64,000 bases of DNA from positions 5,766,001-5,830,000 of the forward strand of contig NC_063012.1 in assembly GCF_020509005.1 (NCBI RefSeq). Reading direction: 5' to 3'. Shown here piece by piece: positions 1 through 11,680 of this stretch. Position 1 is the stretch's first letter. Every line of letters starts with the position of its first letter. The DNA comes from Fulvia fulva (Eukaryota; Ascomycota; Dothideomycetes; Mycosphaerellales; Mycosphaerellaceae). The position numbers and the translations under genes are program-made. The notes beneath the pieces were generated by a model that was given only the letters and a program-made list of their open reading frames with translations, was not told where the DNA came from and searched no databases.

Positions 1-2860
1 TATGCCCTACAACCTGGTTGTTCTACCTCTCTTTCTATAGTTGCTCTATAAACGATTTCTTACCTTCCTATTATATTACTAGCTATTCGTCCCTTACCCT
101 ATAGTTCGGCTCGTTTCCGGGTCGAATGCCCCTATACGCTAGTACTGATTCGCAGGCCCTTACGACTATACTAGCGATGACCTTCTATACTAGGTACTAT
201 GCCGACTTGCCTAAGTAGGAGGTCCGTAGTCCCTAGATATATAGGTCGATCGGCGGTATAGCGGTCTCGTGCTTAAGTATCCTCGTTAGTATCGACTTAT
301 ATACCCCGGTGACCTTCCTTAGGCATTAGTTTTAGATCTTCGCTAGCGGCGCGACGAGTCCCTTCGATAGGTAGGCCCTCTCGCCTAAGGACTATACTTA
401 GCTACTATAGGTAAGGACTGGCCGTATAATAGCCGTATATAGAAGTCGTGACTACCGGAAGTCCGCCCCCTATATAGACGTAGTGAGCCTCTAGTATAAT
501 GCTATATTCTGTTTAGCTTTCCGTAATATTGCCTATACGTGCTTCCTCTACCGTAGCGCCGGGTCTACCTATAGTCCGAGGATCCTAAGCTAATTTGCCG
601 GGTTAGTCGTGTGCCCCTGTATCTAGATAGAAGCTTATATATTATAGAACCGTAGCCGGCGCGTAAAGTGTATCAGATTGTACTTTTTTAGGGCAAACCG
701 AGCCCCGTACCTCCTAGCCTAGTCCTCGTAGATCTTGTGCTTCTCTTCTAGTAGCCTACAGTTCTCCTTAGTCGAGGGAGACTACGCTAGGATGTTTATG
801 TCGTCTACGAAGCCGCTCGTAGCGGTGTTCTAGGATTCTAGGGCTAGGAGTAGCGTCGCTATAAAGAAGAGGAATAGAATAGGTACTAGCGTTAAGCCTT
901 ACGGGATTCTAGTATAGACTACTTGAAATGGGCTTCTATACTAGCCGACTAGGATCGACGTACTACGGTTTTGGAGGTAGGACCGTACGAAGTTAACAAG
1001 CCACTTAGGGAGTCCCTTCGACCTTAGGATATAGTGTAGCCGCGGGTATAATACGTAGTCGAAGGCTCCCGATATGTCTAGGCTAAGTAAGGAAGCCACC
1101 TTGTCCCTATTCTTATACTAGATAGCCTTTACCTAAGAGGTGATAAGTTCTATCGCGGATAGCGTCGATCGCTATAGGCGCGTACCTGTCTAGGTGTCCG
1201 GGAGTAGGGAGTGTTCCTCTACCGCCTCGGAGAGTCTCGTTATAACTAGCTTCTTAAGCGCCTTCCTAAGAGTATTAAGGAGCGCAATTAGGCGGTACGA
1301 CTTTACCTACGTATAGTCTTCCTTTTACGGCTTACGTAGGACTACTGTCGTCGATTGTTTAAAAGCTATCGGGTAGTATCCGGTCTATAGGTAGGCGTTG
1401 AAGATCGCTATAGCTACTAGAGCTAGTTAATCTCTATACTTCTTTAGTAGCTCGTTTAGGATCCTATCCGGCCCCGGGGCTTTCTTCGCCGGCAACTTCC
1501 TTAGTATAGCGGCAACTTCTCCCTCGGACACCTCCTATTAGACCGCGATACTAGGCGCTAGGGGAGTAGAGCTGTTTATATCGCTTAGATTAGCCTCGAC
1601 TAGGGGCGGGAAGAACTTACTAGCTAGTAGACGCGCCTTGGCCTCGGGGTCGCTAACCGAGCCACTAGGCGATCATAGCGCTAGGATAGAGAAGAAGGGG
1701 CCCTATATAGCGTCCTATCGGGCCTATTTCGCTAGCTTCTACATCCTCTCTAGCTTGCCGGCGATTTCTTCTACTATAGCCCTCTAGCCGACTACTTTCT
1801 CCCTTCGTATTATAGCTTTCTTCTATTAGTATACCTCCTTATATACGTTCTAGGCCTCCTCGCTATAGCTGCTCGTCTATACCTAGCGGGCTCTCCTTAC
1901 TTCTCTTACTACCGTAGTGCACTCCGGCGTCTAGTATAGTTTAGACTATATCGTTAGTTAGGCAAGCGGAACGTGAAGTAAGGTCGCTTTTCTTATTTCG
2001 TCTATCAACCCCTAGACTGCTTCGTCTATCTCGTCTTTACTGTTATATTACTACTACGCGATCTAGACTAGCCTCTTAGAGTCATCGAGGTACGCCTAGA
2101 TGTTGGCCTAGTAGGCCTTTCCCTAGTTTAGCTTAGGGGTTCTCGCTAGTATACGTTATGTCTATATCGTAATAGAGGTTCTGACTAGCATATAGTCTAA
2201 CGACGCCTCGAGTTTATGTTCGATCCTATAGTAGGTTACCTTGTAGTAGTAGCTATCTGAGATCTAGGAGAGGTCGATCGTGCCTTAGAGTCCCCCTCTC
2301 TTCTAGGTGCCTAGGTCCTTCGGGGTATTAAGGGCAATTGCGTTGCTCGCTATTAAGTCGAGTACTTCGTCGGCTATAGGGTGCGGCTACATAAGGCTTT
2401 CCTAGGAAGGGTAGTGTATATTAAAGTCTCCTACTACGATATAGCACCCTTGTCTCTTAAGCGCACTGTCTAGGTGTCTATAGACCCCTAGGTCGCGGCT
2501 AGACCTCGAGGCTAGCGGTTGTATATATAGGTTATATATCTAGGTGCTACCTACGTAGAGGGAGGTAATATCGCCCCCGCCTTCTTCGTCTACGTAGTAC
2601 ACTACCTCCTAGTCGGATTCTAGTATGTCCTTACTGACATAGAAGCACGTACGGGGTCTGCCGTCGCCTCGTAGGCATATCGTATAGCCTAGTAACTTAT
2701 AGTTCGTTAGTCTCTTATAGTGCGGGTTAATCTATAGCTCCTAGATTATAAGGACGTAGTAGACGCGCGGGTCCGCCTCGTATAGGAAATGGTTCTAGAC
2801 TATATCCTTGCTATAGTTGACGTTATACTAGATAATGCTAAGCGTATCGAGGCTAGTCAT
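1..2860 (-). pseudogene. LINE-A ORF2 (endonuclease + reverse transcriptase), many stops, 3' end off window
   Basis: The reading frame starts at an ATG at 2860 and overlaps the ORF1 stop as ATGA. The first residues read MTSLDTLSIIQYNVN after allowing for a TAG, matching the APE-type endonuclease start of LINE-G and LINE-C. The GFVDD catalytic core of the reverse transcriptase is readable near 795-830, followed by a version of the NILAWSDS motif. The endonuclease lies roughly at 2100-2860 and the reverse transcriptase at about 300-1700. Stops are almost all TAG, at positions where related copies carry Gln or Trp. No active protein can be made. The identity is firm from collinearity with the better preserved LINE-G ORF2. 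Confidence 0.85.
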
Positions 2861-4161
2861 CGGTATCGACAATCATTTCCTCTATATCGTCCTATGTCCT
2901 ACTGCCCTATACGTCCTAGTCTACGCCTATCGGCTATGTACTAAAGGGGAGCCGGGCCTAGTTAGATTCCCTCGCCGTAGCTAGTAGAGCACGTGGCCTC
3001 CCGTACGCCCTAGGTTACGCATCCTTTATATCGTTCTCGGCCCTAGGGCGCCTATACCCGACCGCCGCTAGTTAGTTCCGGTATAGGCTAGCCTTACGGT
3101 CGCCGTAGAATCTTAGGGCGACGGTTCTGTTTGTGATTGCCTTGTTTTTCGCTAGTTTCCGCTATAGGCATTCCGTACTATACGATAGGTAGTGCCCCGG
3201 ACAGTTCGCGTACCGTCTCGTAGTCGATATATAGTCCCTAGATATATAGTCTTCTATATAGTTCGAGTAGGCCTACTTATTTATACACGTATAGGTTTAG
3301 TGTCTATACTATTAGCATTTGAAGCATTAGAGGACACGAAAGGATAAGGAGTGCTTTTCTACTATCTTAAGGCTATATTGCTAGACTAGGCCTTGTTCTA
3401 TCGCTAGATCCGCCGCTTTCGCGTCTTATAGCTATACTATTAGCGCCGAGGCCTTCTTGCCTTCTAGCCATTTCCTATAGAGCCAAGTCGCCTTCTGGAT
3501 TAGAGAGTTAAGAGTGACCGGGTTGTCCTCTTAGAGAGCGCGTAGGTGACCCTAGTTAGTTAGGTCAAACTCCTTAGGTATGTCGTAGACTAGGATCGTG
3601 AATTGTTTCGTTAAGACCTTCGCTAATGCCGTAACCTTAGATGCCCACTATAGCTATGCCTCTAGGTGCCTCCTAGTAGTAGTAGAGCTAGTATAGATCT
3701 ATAGAGTGCCGTTAGACTATTAGTTCACTACGACTACCCCTAGTTAGTTAATTCGTTAGGCGAGCTCCTTGTTCGATAGCTTTATAACTTCGGCCTAGTC
3801 TTCCTTTGCTACAATACGGATCGTAACTATATCGTACGTTAGGCGGGGGCCTAGTATCGATGCCGCGACCGATGCCTAGCTATAGGGGTGTTGATTCCGG
3901 GTGGCCTTACTAATCGCCTAGGACGTCGTCCTTATTTCTTATTACCCTCGGTAATACGACAGTATAAGCGCCGTACGTAGCTAAGTGATTATTACCTATA
4001 GAGACCGGTAAGGGAGCTAATCGTAAGTTTCTATACTTTTTACGTCCTCTATAAGTTGCTGCTAGTTGTCTTAGGGGGGCTTCGCCTATAGAGCCGTAGG
4101 CGCCGTTAGTGCCGTAGCCTAGGCTACTATTACCTAGGAGTTGCCTAATGTAGCTAGGCAC
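2857..4161 (-). pseudogene. LINE-A ORF1 (gag-like nucleic-acid-binding protein), broken
   Basis: The frame opened at 4161 stays in register to a TGA at 2857-2859, 434 codons. That TGA overlaps the ORF2 ATG as ATGA. The first 83 codons are open; after that RIP stops occur. Near 3140-3330 degenerate CCHC zinc knuckles can be read in register with those of LINE-G ORF1 (QYRHQT-like, CPGHHLS-like). The codon at 4161 is GTG, and no ATG lies between it and the inferred 5' end in LINE-A or LINE-E. The true start is therefore unknown or was lost. In live relatives this protein coats the element RNA. Confidence 0.75.
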
Positions 4162-4210
4162 CTCCGCGGCGTTTAGAGCTAAAGAAACAGGGTGAAGAGA
4201 GCTTCAAGCT

Positions 4211-4388
4211 GTCTAGATTAAATGAGGTAGAACTCCCGTAGTCCTAGGGGCAGTGGCCTACTTTATATATCGTTAGAATGGCCTTAATAAGAGCTTTCGA
4301 ATATGTCTTGTTTTAGCGTAGAGATCGATGAGCGTTTTTTCTAGCAACATCAAAATATCCCTCGAAGTTAATACTAAAACGCTTGGCC
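4211..4388. other. Unassigned spacer between LINE-A and LINE-F
   Basis: About 180 bp between the 5' end of LINE-A and the point where LINE-F stops matching LINE-G. It has milder RIP features than its neighbours and no motif or ORF that I recognise. It could be a diverged continuation of the LINE-F 3' region or the original target DNA. Confidence 0.4.
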
Positions 4389-6822
4389 TTATATATAGTC
4401 TAGGCCTTTATAAAGGTCGCCCCCTAGGTTAACGTAGTGAGTCTCTCGATTAATTGTCTATTAGTGTCCGCTCTCGCTTACGCCTTCTTTACTTATAGTC
4501 CCTAGCTAAGTTTCGGGTCTAGCTATATCCTAAGGACTCTAAGTTCCCTTATAGGATAGGTCTCGAACCCCCGGATTTTTACTAGTACTACCAAGTTGTA
4601 TTTTGTCTTTACCTTACTAAAATAGATAAGTTAGTACTTGTCCGGTACGAATTTTGCCCTATACTCTCTTACCTACTTTTCGTATTGTCTATATCTCTCC
4701 TCTAGGAGTACGTAGTTTTCCTCTATAGACCCGACTACGCTAGGATATTTGTGTTATCTACGAGCCCTAATACTAAGGTGTTTACTGTTTCTAGGAGTAG
4801 GGTCAGGTCGGCTATAAAGAGGAGGAACAGAATTAGGGAGAGTGTAGAGCCCTATAGGATGCCCGTGTTCGTAATTAGGGTCTACGGGGCTTTAAAGGAC
4901 CCTAGGAGGATCTAGGTTGTTCTGTCCTTAAGGAATGACTATATAAAGTGTACTATCTAGGCTAGGATGCTTTTTATTCTAAGGATATATAGGAGCCTTA
5001 CGTAGGACACGTTGTCGAAAGCCCCTAATATGTCTAGTAAAAGTAGTGAGGCTACCTTATTATTACTATAGTACTAGATATATCTGATTTGCTCTATGAT
5101 CAGTTCGACTACTATAAGGGTAGATCTCTTTTATCTCCCCCCTATTTACGTTACCGGGAGGAGGTTATGTTCTTCTACTATTCCGGTAAGCCTTATAGCT
5201 ACGACCTTCTCTAGGAGCTTCCCTAGTATATTTAGTAACGTAATTGGTCTATATAACTTCAACTTAGTATAGTCTTCCTTTTAGGGTTTCCTTAGGACGT
5301 AAGTTAGTAATTGCCTAAAGGCCTTTAGGTAATACCCCTACTTTATATACTAGGTAAAGATTGGCGTAAGCACTAGAGTAATAAGGCTACTACTAGCTTT
5401 TAGGTAATAGTTAGGGATCTTGTCTAGGCCTAGGGCTTTGTTGCCCTTTAGTTTCTTAATAATGTTTCCGATCTCTATAGTAGACGCTTACTAGTTAGCC
5501 TCCCTTAGCGGAGGAATATATGTTCCTAGGATATTGCTTAGGTCTGCCTCTACCTAAGTCCCGAAGAAGTGGTCTACGAATGCTTTCGCTTTCCCTATCG
5601 GAGTGGTTTACGTTTCCCCGTCTTAGTCCTATATTAAGGGAAACTAGGGCGGGGAGTTTCGTTCCTCGTCTAGTTTCCTAGCCTATTCTACTAGTCTCTA
5701 GATTTGTTCCGGGTGTTCTATAATCATCCCTATAGTTGACCTCTACTCCTATGTCTTGTCTCTTCTGATCTACGCCTTCTTTACTTTATACGCGTTGTTA
5801 TAGGCTTCCTAGTTTACTGAGGTACGTCGTTACTCCTATCTCCTTCTTGCTCTCCTTGCCTCCTTGACTTTGGCTATATACTCTAGTGTCTAGTATAGCT
5901 TCTAGTATAGCGACCATCTCTTCTTAGGTATATAGGCCTAGGCTGCCCTTTGTATAGCTTCTATTAGCTACTCTACTGCTTAGTCAATCCCCTCTATTAT
6001 ATAAATGTTATTAATGTTCACCTACCCTAGTTCGCCTTCTAGCCGCTACTATACTAGTGTCCACTCGGCCTACTTCTAGTAGAGCCTCCTCTTAGGTTCC
6101 CTCTCCTCCTTAATTATAAGTTAGATGTCGGTTTGGATTAGATAGTGGTCTAATAAGGACTCTAGTTAGTTATTAACTATATAGCTTTCTACCCGTCGTA
6201 TTAAGGCGTAGGACATAAAGCATAGGTCTAGCGTGCTAGAACTATTATTTCTAGCCCAAGTTTCTGTTCCCTTTAGCGTGATCAAGTCTATTTGGGCTGT
6301 TTCTATCTAACTAATAAGCCTCCCTACTAAGAAGTAGTGTACTAGGGTGAAGTCCGATCCCTACTTTAGGTAGTAGAGGTTGAAATCTCCTATTACGATG
6401 TTGTTATTTTGTTAGTCTATTACTTCCGGGAGCCTTCCTAGCGTATATAGTTATGTGCTACTTCTGGACTCTAGAGGTGGGTTATATACGCTATAGATTA
6501 GGACCTAGCCTTAAGTTGTTTTAAGCTATACTATAGTAATATCCCTATCGGTTCTCGGCTAGGCCTACTAGTCCTCTACTAGTACCTTCTTACTAATATA
6601 GATACAAGTTCGTAGGACTCCCTCGGTTCTGTTTATTACTACGTAGTATCTCGGATCTCGTATAGTTAATAGAATCCTAGAGTATAGGTTGATCTATAGT
6701 TCCTATATTGCTATAATATAGTGTTCCTCCGGGTCTAAGGCTTATAGAAAGCTCCTTTAGACCTTGTCTTTGCTTCTATTTACATTATACTAAATGATTG
6801 ATAGTCTATTAGTATAAGGCAT
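4389..6822 (-). pseudogene. LINE-F ORF2 (endonuclease + reverse transcriptase), broken
   Basis: The ATG is at 6822, in a TAATG overlap with the ORF1 stop. It reads MPYTNRLSII, stop, YNVNRSKDKV, aligning with the LINE-G start that includes QYNVNKSQHK. The RT motif is readable near 4740-4775 as LVDNTNILA (LINE-G: FVDDTNILA). The C-terminal cysteine/histidine region found in LINE-G is missing because the copy ends at about 4389. Multiple TAG/TAA stops sit at expected Gln and Trp codons. Confidence 0.8.
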
Positions 6823-8114
6823 TAGGACATGTTTGTGTCTAGGTCCGTTTAGTCTTACTATTAGTCTTACTATTAGTTTTCCCGTCCCTCCGCCTATTCT
6901 TCCCTTTAGGGTTAGTTCCCTATTATTTAGTTGATTCTTATTCGTCTATTGCTCTACGCTACCTTGTATAAGAACGTTAGTCTCCCTATTACTAGCACTA
7001 TTTATAGCTCCTCTTATAGCCGGGGTCTCTTATTTAGGTAGGTAGTTCTCTCTAGTTGTTTCTGTTTACCTACTATAAACCTAGTTAGTATTGTTACCCT
7101 TGCTTCCCGCGCTCTCTACTAGGCTAATAGTCTAACTAGGCATTAGTTTGACTATACCGGGTGTTTTCTCCTATATACTACGTATCTTATATCCTCCTTC
7201 CGTTTTTAGTACTCTTAGGTCGCGTGATTACTAGTATAGTAGGAGTAGACTAGTATAGCTTTACTATACTTTAGGGCAATATGTCCGTACTATTAATAGT
7301 TAAAATATTAAAGGATTCTATAGTTACTCTAATAGATTTCTATATCTAGCCTCTTAAAGTCCTAGTACAACTCTTAGTCTAAGACCTTGTTCGCTTGCTC
7401 TAGTGTTACAACCTATAAGATTAGCGAGGAGGCCCTCTTGCCCTCCTCTATCTTCTTCTTGACCTACGCTGTCTTTATGATCTATAGTCCTAGTACTGTT
7501 ACCTAGTTTTGCCTCTAGAGGTTTAGTATATCCCTTTATATATTAAAGGTTCGTAGGACCCTATACGTAATTACTATATACTATTAATAGGAGACTTTCG
7601 CTATACTCCCGATCTTTAGTGTCTACTCCTTATTTATTTCGAGGGCCTTCTTGTCCTATACGTATACTATAAACAGCTTAACCCCTTTGTTGTCTACCCT
7701 TGCCCCTACTATTCCCTTTACTCCGATCTTCTCGACTATCTCCCTCCCGGTCATCTTTCCTATCTCTTCCTTCTCTTTCTAGTCCGTAATATAGACTCGT
7801 AGTACTATACTTTAAGGGGGGGTGGGTTGGCTCGCGATTATTACCTAGGTCGTTAGGCCCTAGGTCTGTCTTAGGTCTCTTTAAGGGTTGTTTCTTACGT
7901 TTCGTATTACTACCTCGATTACTATGTTAATCGTAGTGCTTATTTGTCGTTTAAGCGCCTTTAGTCCCCCGAGTAGTTCGCTTATTACTCCTTTTAGTAC
8001 TCTCTCCGGAAACCTCCCTTCTTCTACCGCTACTATCTCTTCCGCCTTCTTGTAGAGCGTCCTCTACTCGTCTCCCCCTTACTCTCGGTCGTCTACTACC
8101 GTCGTCGTCGCCAT
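6822..8114 (-). pseudogene. LINE-F ORF1 (zinc-knuckle protein), broken
   Basis: The ATG at 8114 and the TAA ending at 6822 are in the same frame (431 codons), so no net indel has accumulated. The N-terminus reads MATTTVVDDRE and continues to a segment like FPERVLKGVISELLGGLKAL, matching HPERALKGMILELLGGLKAL in LINE-G. The segment around 7270-7310 gives QYGHIAL, the core of the first CCHC knuckle. RIP stops interrupt it repeatedly. Confidence 0.8.
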
Positions 8115-8946
8115 TTTTGAATGCCCGATATTAACCTCCTATCGATCGTAATATATAAGGAGACGAAGAAGGGAAGGAAGTATAGGGTCCGATAGCTAGG
8201 ATAGCCACCTAAAGATAATAGCTAGTTATATAAGGAAGACCTAGAAGGAGTATAAGATCTCCTAGAAGAGTATAAGAAAGGGCTAGGAAAAGTTCCCGTA
8301 GTAGAAGGCTTAGTAGAGATACCTAGAAGGGACCGTCGAGGTACCTAAAAGGACGCTATAGGGCATCTACCTAAGAGGAGGCGAGGCTAAGCCCGCCTAA
8401 GAACTTAATAGAAGATAAGAATAATAGAGAGAGATGTTTTAAGGATATAGTAATTGTTTTATTCTCCTTATTATAGGGCGAGCGGACGTTAAGCTAACGA
8501 TCGACGGTTAACTAGTTACCGCCGGTAGGCTATAAACGGCGAACGTACTTAGTATAGATATCGTAGATATTACGTAAGGTTAGATAAGGATAGAGCTAAA
8601 GGCCGTTAGCCTAGCTAAAGTTAGTAATAGGGCGGTCGGAGACGATAGTCTCCTCGGTAGTATAGTAGTTAACGCCGTTACGCGTACGGCTATTAGATAG
8701 ACTACTACGACCTACTAAGCCCTAGGCGCGGGTAAGGGAGCTATCGGAATTGCCCTACTAAATAGATATCGTACTAGCTCGAGGACGGTAGGGAAGAGGT
8801 TTACGCAAAGGTATACGTAGTAAGAATAGGCGTAGAGGTAAGGTATCGAGGATATAGTCTATAAATATAGATAATTAGCGGAGAAAGTTTATAGGCACCT
8901 TACTAACCCCTAGTAGGCGCCTAGAAGGGGCCTAAAGGAGCTAGAA
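8115..8946. other. Unassigned RIP-affected sequence (possible LINE-F 5' UTR plus older DNA)
   Basis: About 830 bp with RIP composition (CpA/TpG poor, TpA rich, CpG kept) and no ORF over 60 codons. The first part may be the 5' UTR of LINE-F. The part nearest 8946 is the flank into which Gypsy-1 inserted. I see no LTR, terminal inverted repeat or protein motif. It does not match any other segment of the window that I could find. Confidence 0.4.
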
Positions 8947-9130
8947 TGTCACGATTAGCCCGCGACCCCCTACTATAGCTACGTCGGCCCGGCTAAACCG
9001 CGGACCTTCCGTATCGGGTTAGCGCGGCTTAGCTTTACTTTATAACTTCGCCGTACCTCGCGCTCCTCTTTCGTAGCTTTATAGAACAATAACTATCTCT
9101 CCCGGACCCTATAGTACGCGCGCCCTTATA
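8947..9130 (+). repeat. 5' LTR of Gypsy-1 (184 bp)
   Basis: It starts TGTCACG and ends CTTATA (CTTACA before RIP). The boundaries come from comparing three copies of the same LTR in the window (8947-9130, 24735-24918 reversed, 54090-54273), all exactly 184 bp. Confidence 0.8.
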
Positions 9131-9199
9131 GTTTGTTCTACCTCCCTACCTAGATTACGGATCTAGGTAAGGGACGCGTAATAATAGAAATAGAGTTAT

Positions 9200-11484
9200 A
9201 GAACTAAAGAACACGCGACTACGAGCGGGTAGTAGAACACGGTAAGGCGCTAAGTACGTAGATACCTAGGGAAGTGAACGCCGCGAAGACCTTAGCGATA
9301 GCGACAGGTCGCGTTAATAACTGTACTATAACGAGTCAGTAGGACTTATAGACCTAGAACGGTATACTACTACCGGTAAAGCCCTTAGGTAAGCGTATAT
9401 CTCTTTTCCTAGATCTCTTATCTTTTCTATAGCCCTAGACTTAAGATAACGACCGGCGTATTACGATTAATACCGGCGTCGCTCTTTAGTAGGAGTTAGA
9501 TATAGTATAGGAGAAGGTACTCGATAGGGAATAGAGAGGCGCTATTAACTTTATAGAACTCTACGAGCTTAAGGAGTACTAGGAGAAGGGTAGCGACGAC
9601 ATACTACCTATTTACTACTCCCTCGACGAAGCCGAATATATCGCCGCTAGCGATTTCTAGAACGTCGACGCGAACGACCTCGCCGAGTTAGTCCGAGACT
9701 ATCCTAAGACTTTATACGACTTTATCCTACGAGGATTTAATACCGCTTAGACCGCTACCGAGTAAGTCGACGTCTTATAACGTATAAACGCCCTCTAGAA
9801 CGACTAGTACCGTAACCTCTACGCCGAATACGACCGTATCTATTAGATACTTAGAACCGAGAAGTCCGCCTTATAGAAGATAGTATAGGATCTTAAGAAC
9901 GTATTAGACCTAGCTAAGATAAAGGAGGTCTAGGACAAGTATAAGTAAGCTAATAATCTATATAAACAATTTCACGATCTTAGCGAAAAGGAGAAGAAGA
10001 AGGCACAAGATACTAAGAGCATAAACTAGGCGTTATAGAAGGAGATTAATAACTTAAAGACTCGACTCTAAGCTATAGAGGACAATACTACTAACGGTAA
10101 TAGGCGTCGAGGCCGTAGTCCGTTACGCTCGCGCTCTTACCCGCGAGAGACCTCCCTCGAGAAGCTTTAGCGTATATATCGTAAAGCCGCTACCGGGGGC
10201 GGTAGGGGTAGTAGTAGAGATAACGATAATAATGACGGCCTAGGCCGTAGCGATAAGGACAAGGATCGAGGCTGCGACAATCGCCGCCGTAACTAGCGCT
10301 AAGAGACGGTACGTACTAGAGGAGGACGTACTAACCGTATATAGACACCGCTAGTAGACCTTGCCGAGCGTCTTATTAATATCGACCGTACCTTAGAGCG
10401 TAGTATAGAGATCGGTAAGGGAGTACTAGATCCTAAGAAGTTCGAGAACGATGCCGACCTATCTTTCGATAGTTAGTATACGAGTATCCTACTAAAGCTT
10501 ATAGTAGCGACCTTCCGTACTAAGTAGGATGCCCTCCGCTTCCTATATAGATAGACTAATAGTAAAGTCTAGACTACTATTAAGCTACGTATCTCTATCC
10601 TAGGACATTAGTTATATAACGAGTTTAGTACCGGCGAGGAGCTACTAGACTAGATAACTCGATAGTACGGTACCCGGAACGAAGCTATAAAGGCTATAGT
10701 CGATATTATAACCTATAAGTAGTAGTAGAAGGAATCCTTTATCGCATTCTTCGTACGTTACTCGAAGTTACGTACCTAGATAGACTAGGGGGATAATACC
10801 GAGCTAATACTTTTCTATAACCGCCTAAACCGTAAGTACTTCGTTAAGATATTCGGCGACTAAGAGGTTAACCGTTACCTAAACAGTATATATAATATTA
10901 TTAAGGAGTATACCGAGTTAGACGAGACCTTCTACGAGACCGAGTAGCTATACCCTTAGTAGGATAATAACCGCCCTTATAGTAGCGGCGGAGGAGGTAA
11001 CTAAAACCTAGGCCCTACTAGTAACGTAATAACTACTATAGCTACCGTAGCTAGCGCGACCGGCGCGATCGTATAGCGCCTACTATAGTACTTAGGTATT
11101 AAGAAGAAGGAAGACTTACTAGTACACCTTTAGAATCTACTACCGCTTAACCGCGAGGGTCGTAAAGATCTAAAGAAGTAGGGTAAGTACTTTCGTTACC
11201 GTACCGGACTATATATTACTAGTAACCCCGAGTACGGGATATACGGCTACGACGGCGACTACCGCCTACCTCGACTACGTAACGCGACTCCGAACTTAAG
11301 CGCCCTTACTACCGAGTAGGGAAATGCCGGGGCCACTACCTAAGTGTAGTAGATAGTAGTTAGAACAAGAATTAGAAAGAGTATAAGATCGAGAGGTATA
11401 GAATATAAGAGACGGACTATAGCGGAGAACTTAAGATATCGGCCTATATATTAGAACTATAGTTACCGGATATATACCCTTATA
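9200..11484 (+). pseudogene. Gypsy-1 gag, RIP-degraded
   Basis: A long region with residual coding character in the plus strand. Between 9580 and 10100 it reads acidic and then lysine/glutamate-rich coiled-coil-like sequence, followed by an Arg/Ser-rich linker (about 10100-10300). A capsid-like domain follows (about 10430-10930) that is conserved with 25263-25690. TAG/TAA stops are frequent. I assign gag by position after an LTR and upstream of a Gypsy pol in the Gypsy-2 copy. I see no enzyme motif here. Confidence 0.65.
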
Positions 11485-11563
11485 TAGATAGATAGATATT
11501 TCATTAAGCTGTTATAGTGCCCTTTGGCCTATATAGCTATACTATCTTGTTTTTATATATATA

Positions 11564-11593
11564 GAGGGGAAACCGTGTTGGTGAAAACCCCTC
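11564..11593 (-). promoter_or_regulatory. 3' UTR stem-loop of LINE-B
   Basis: 30-bp inverted repeat with outer arms GAGGGG/CCCCTC and inner ACC/GGT, identical to the LINE-C 3' UTR hairpin at 20111-20140. Likely role: an RNA recognised by the element's own reverse transcriptase (inference). Confidence 0.5.
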
Positions 11594-11680
11594 CTCCTTC
11601 CCGCCTGTCTTTTCCTCCTCGTTATAGTCTTAAATTTCCCTTATTAGGGGTACGCTAGTGTTATAGGCCTGCCCTAATAA

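Larger units (their letters stand above)
1..4210 (-). mobile_element. LINE-A: RIP-degraded non-LTR retrotransposon, 3' end beyond left edge
   Basis: Read on the minus strand this is a two-ORF non-LTR retrotransposon of the fungal Tad1/I-like kind. ORF1 lies on the right and ORF2 (endonuclease, then reverse transcriptase) on the left. The 5' end is placed near 4210 because the similarity to the plus-strand sibling LINE-E (21264 onward) stops there. The first 1112 bases are nearly the same as 62889-64000 (LINE-H), differing by C/T and G/A transitions typical of RIP. CpA and TpG are nearly absent and TpA is abundant. The 3' end lies outside the window; in LINE-H it is about 620 bp further on. 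The family is therefore about 4.8 kb long. It is inactive. Confidence 0.9.
4389..8114 (-). mobile_element. LINE-F: RIP-degraded relative of LINE-G, 3' truncated
   Basis: Minus-strand non-LTR element collinear with LINE-G (39595-44490) over ORF1 and most of ORF2. Homology ends near 4389, shortly after the reverse transcriptase, at the residues equivalent to MYKAIVKPA of LINE-G. No 3' UTR or tetranucleotide tail is present. The 5' UTR beyond 8114 could not be delimited because LINE-G lacks one for comparison. RIP is heavy: the catalytic VDD reads VDN, a TG-to-TA change. Confidence 0.85.
8947..11484 (+). mobile_element. Gypsy-1: 5' LTR and gag of a Ty3/Gypsy element, cut by LINE-B
   Basis: A 184-bp LTR beginning TGTCACG is followed by a gag region that is collinear with two other copies (the inverted block at 23604-24734 and the Gypsy-2 gag at 25263-26035 plus 44598 onward). 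The end near ATACCCTTATA at 11484 is where LINE-B begins. The matching site in Gypsy-2 (44,790-44,800) continues into the gag-pol spacer, so LINE-B interrupts the element there. The rest of the element is not found on the far side of LINE-B, because LINE-E abuts it instead. Confidence 0.8.
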
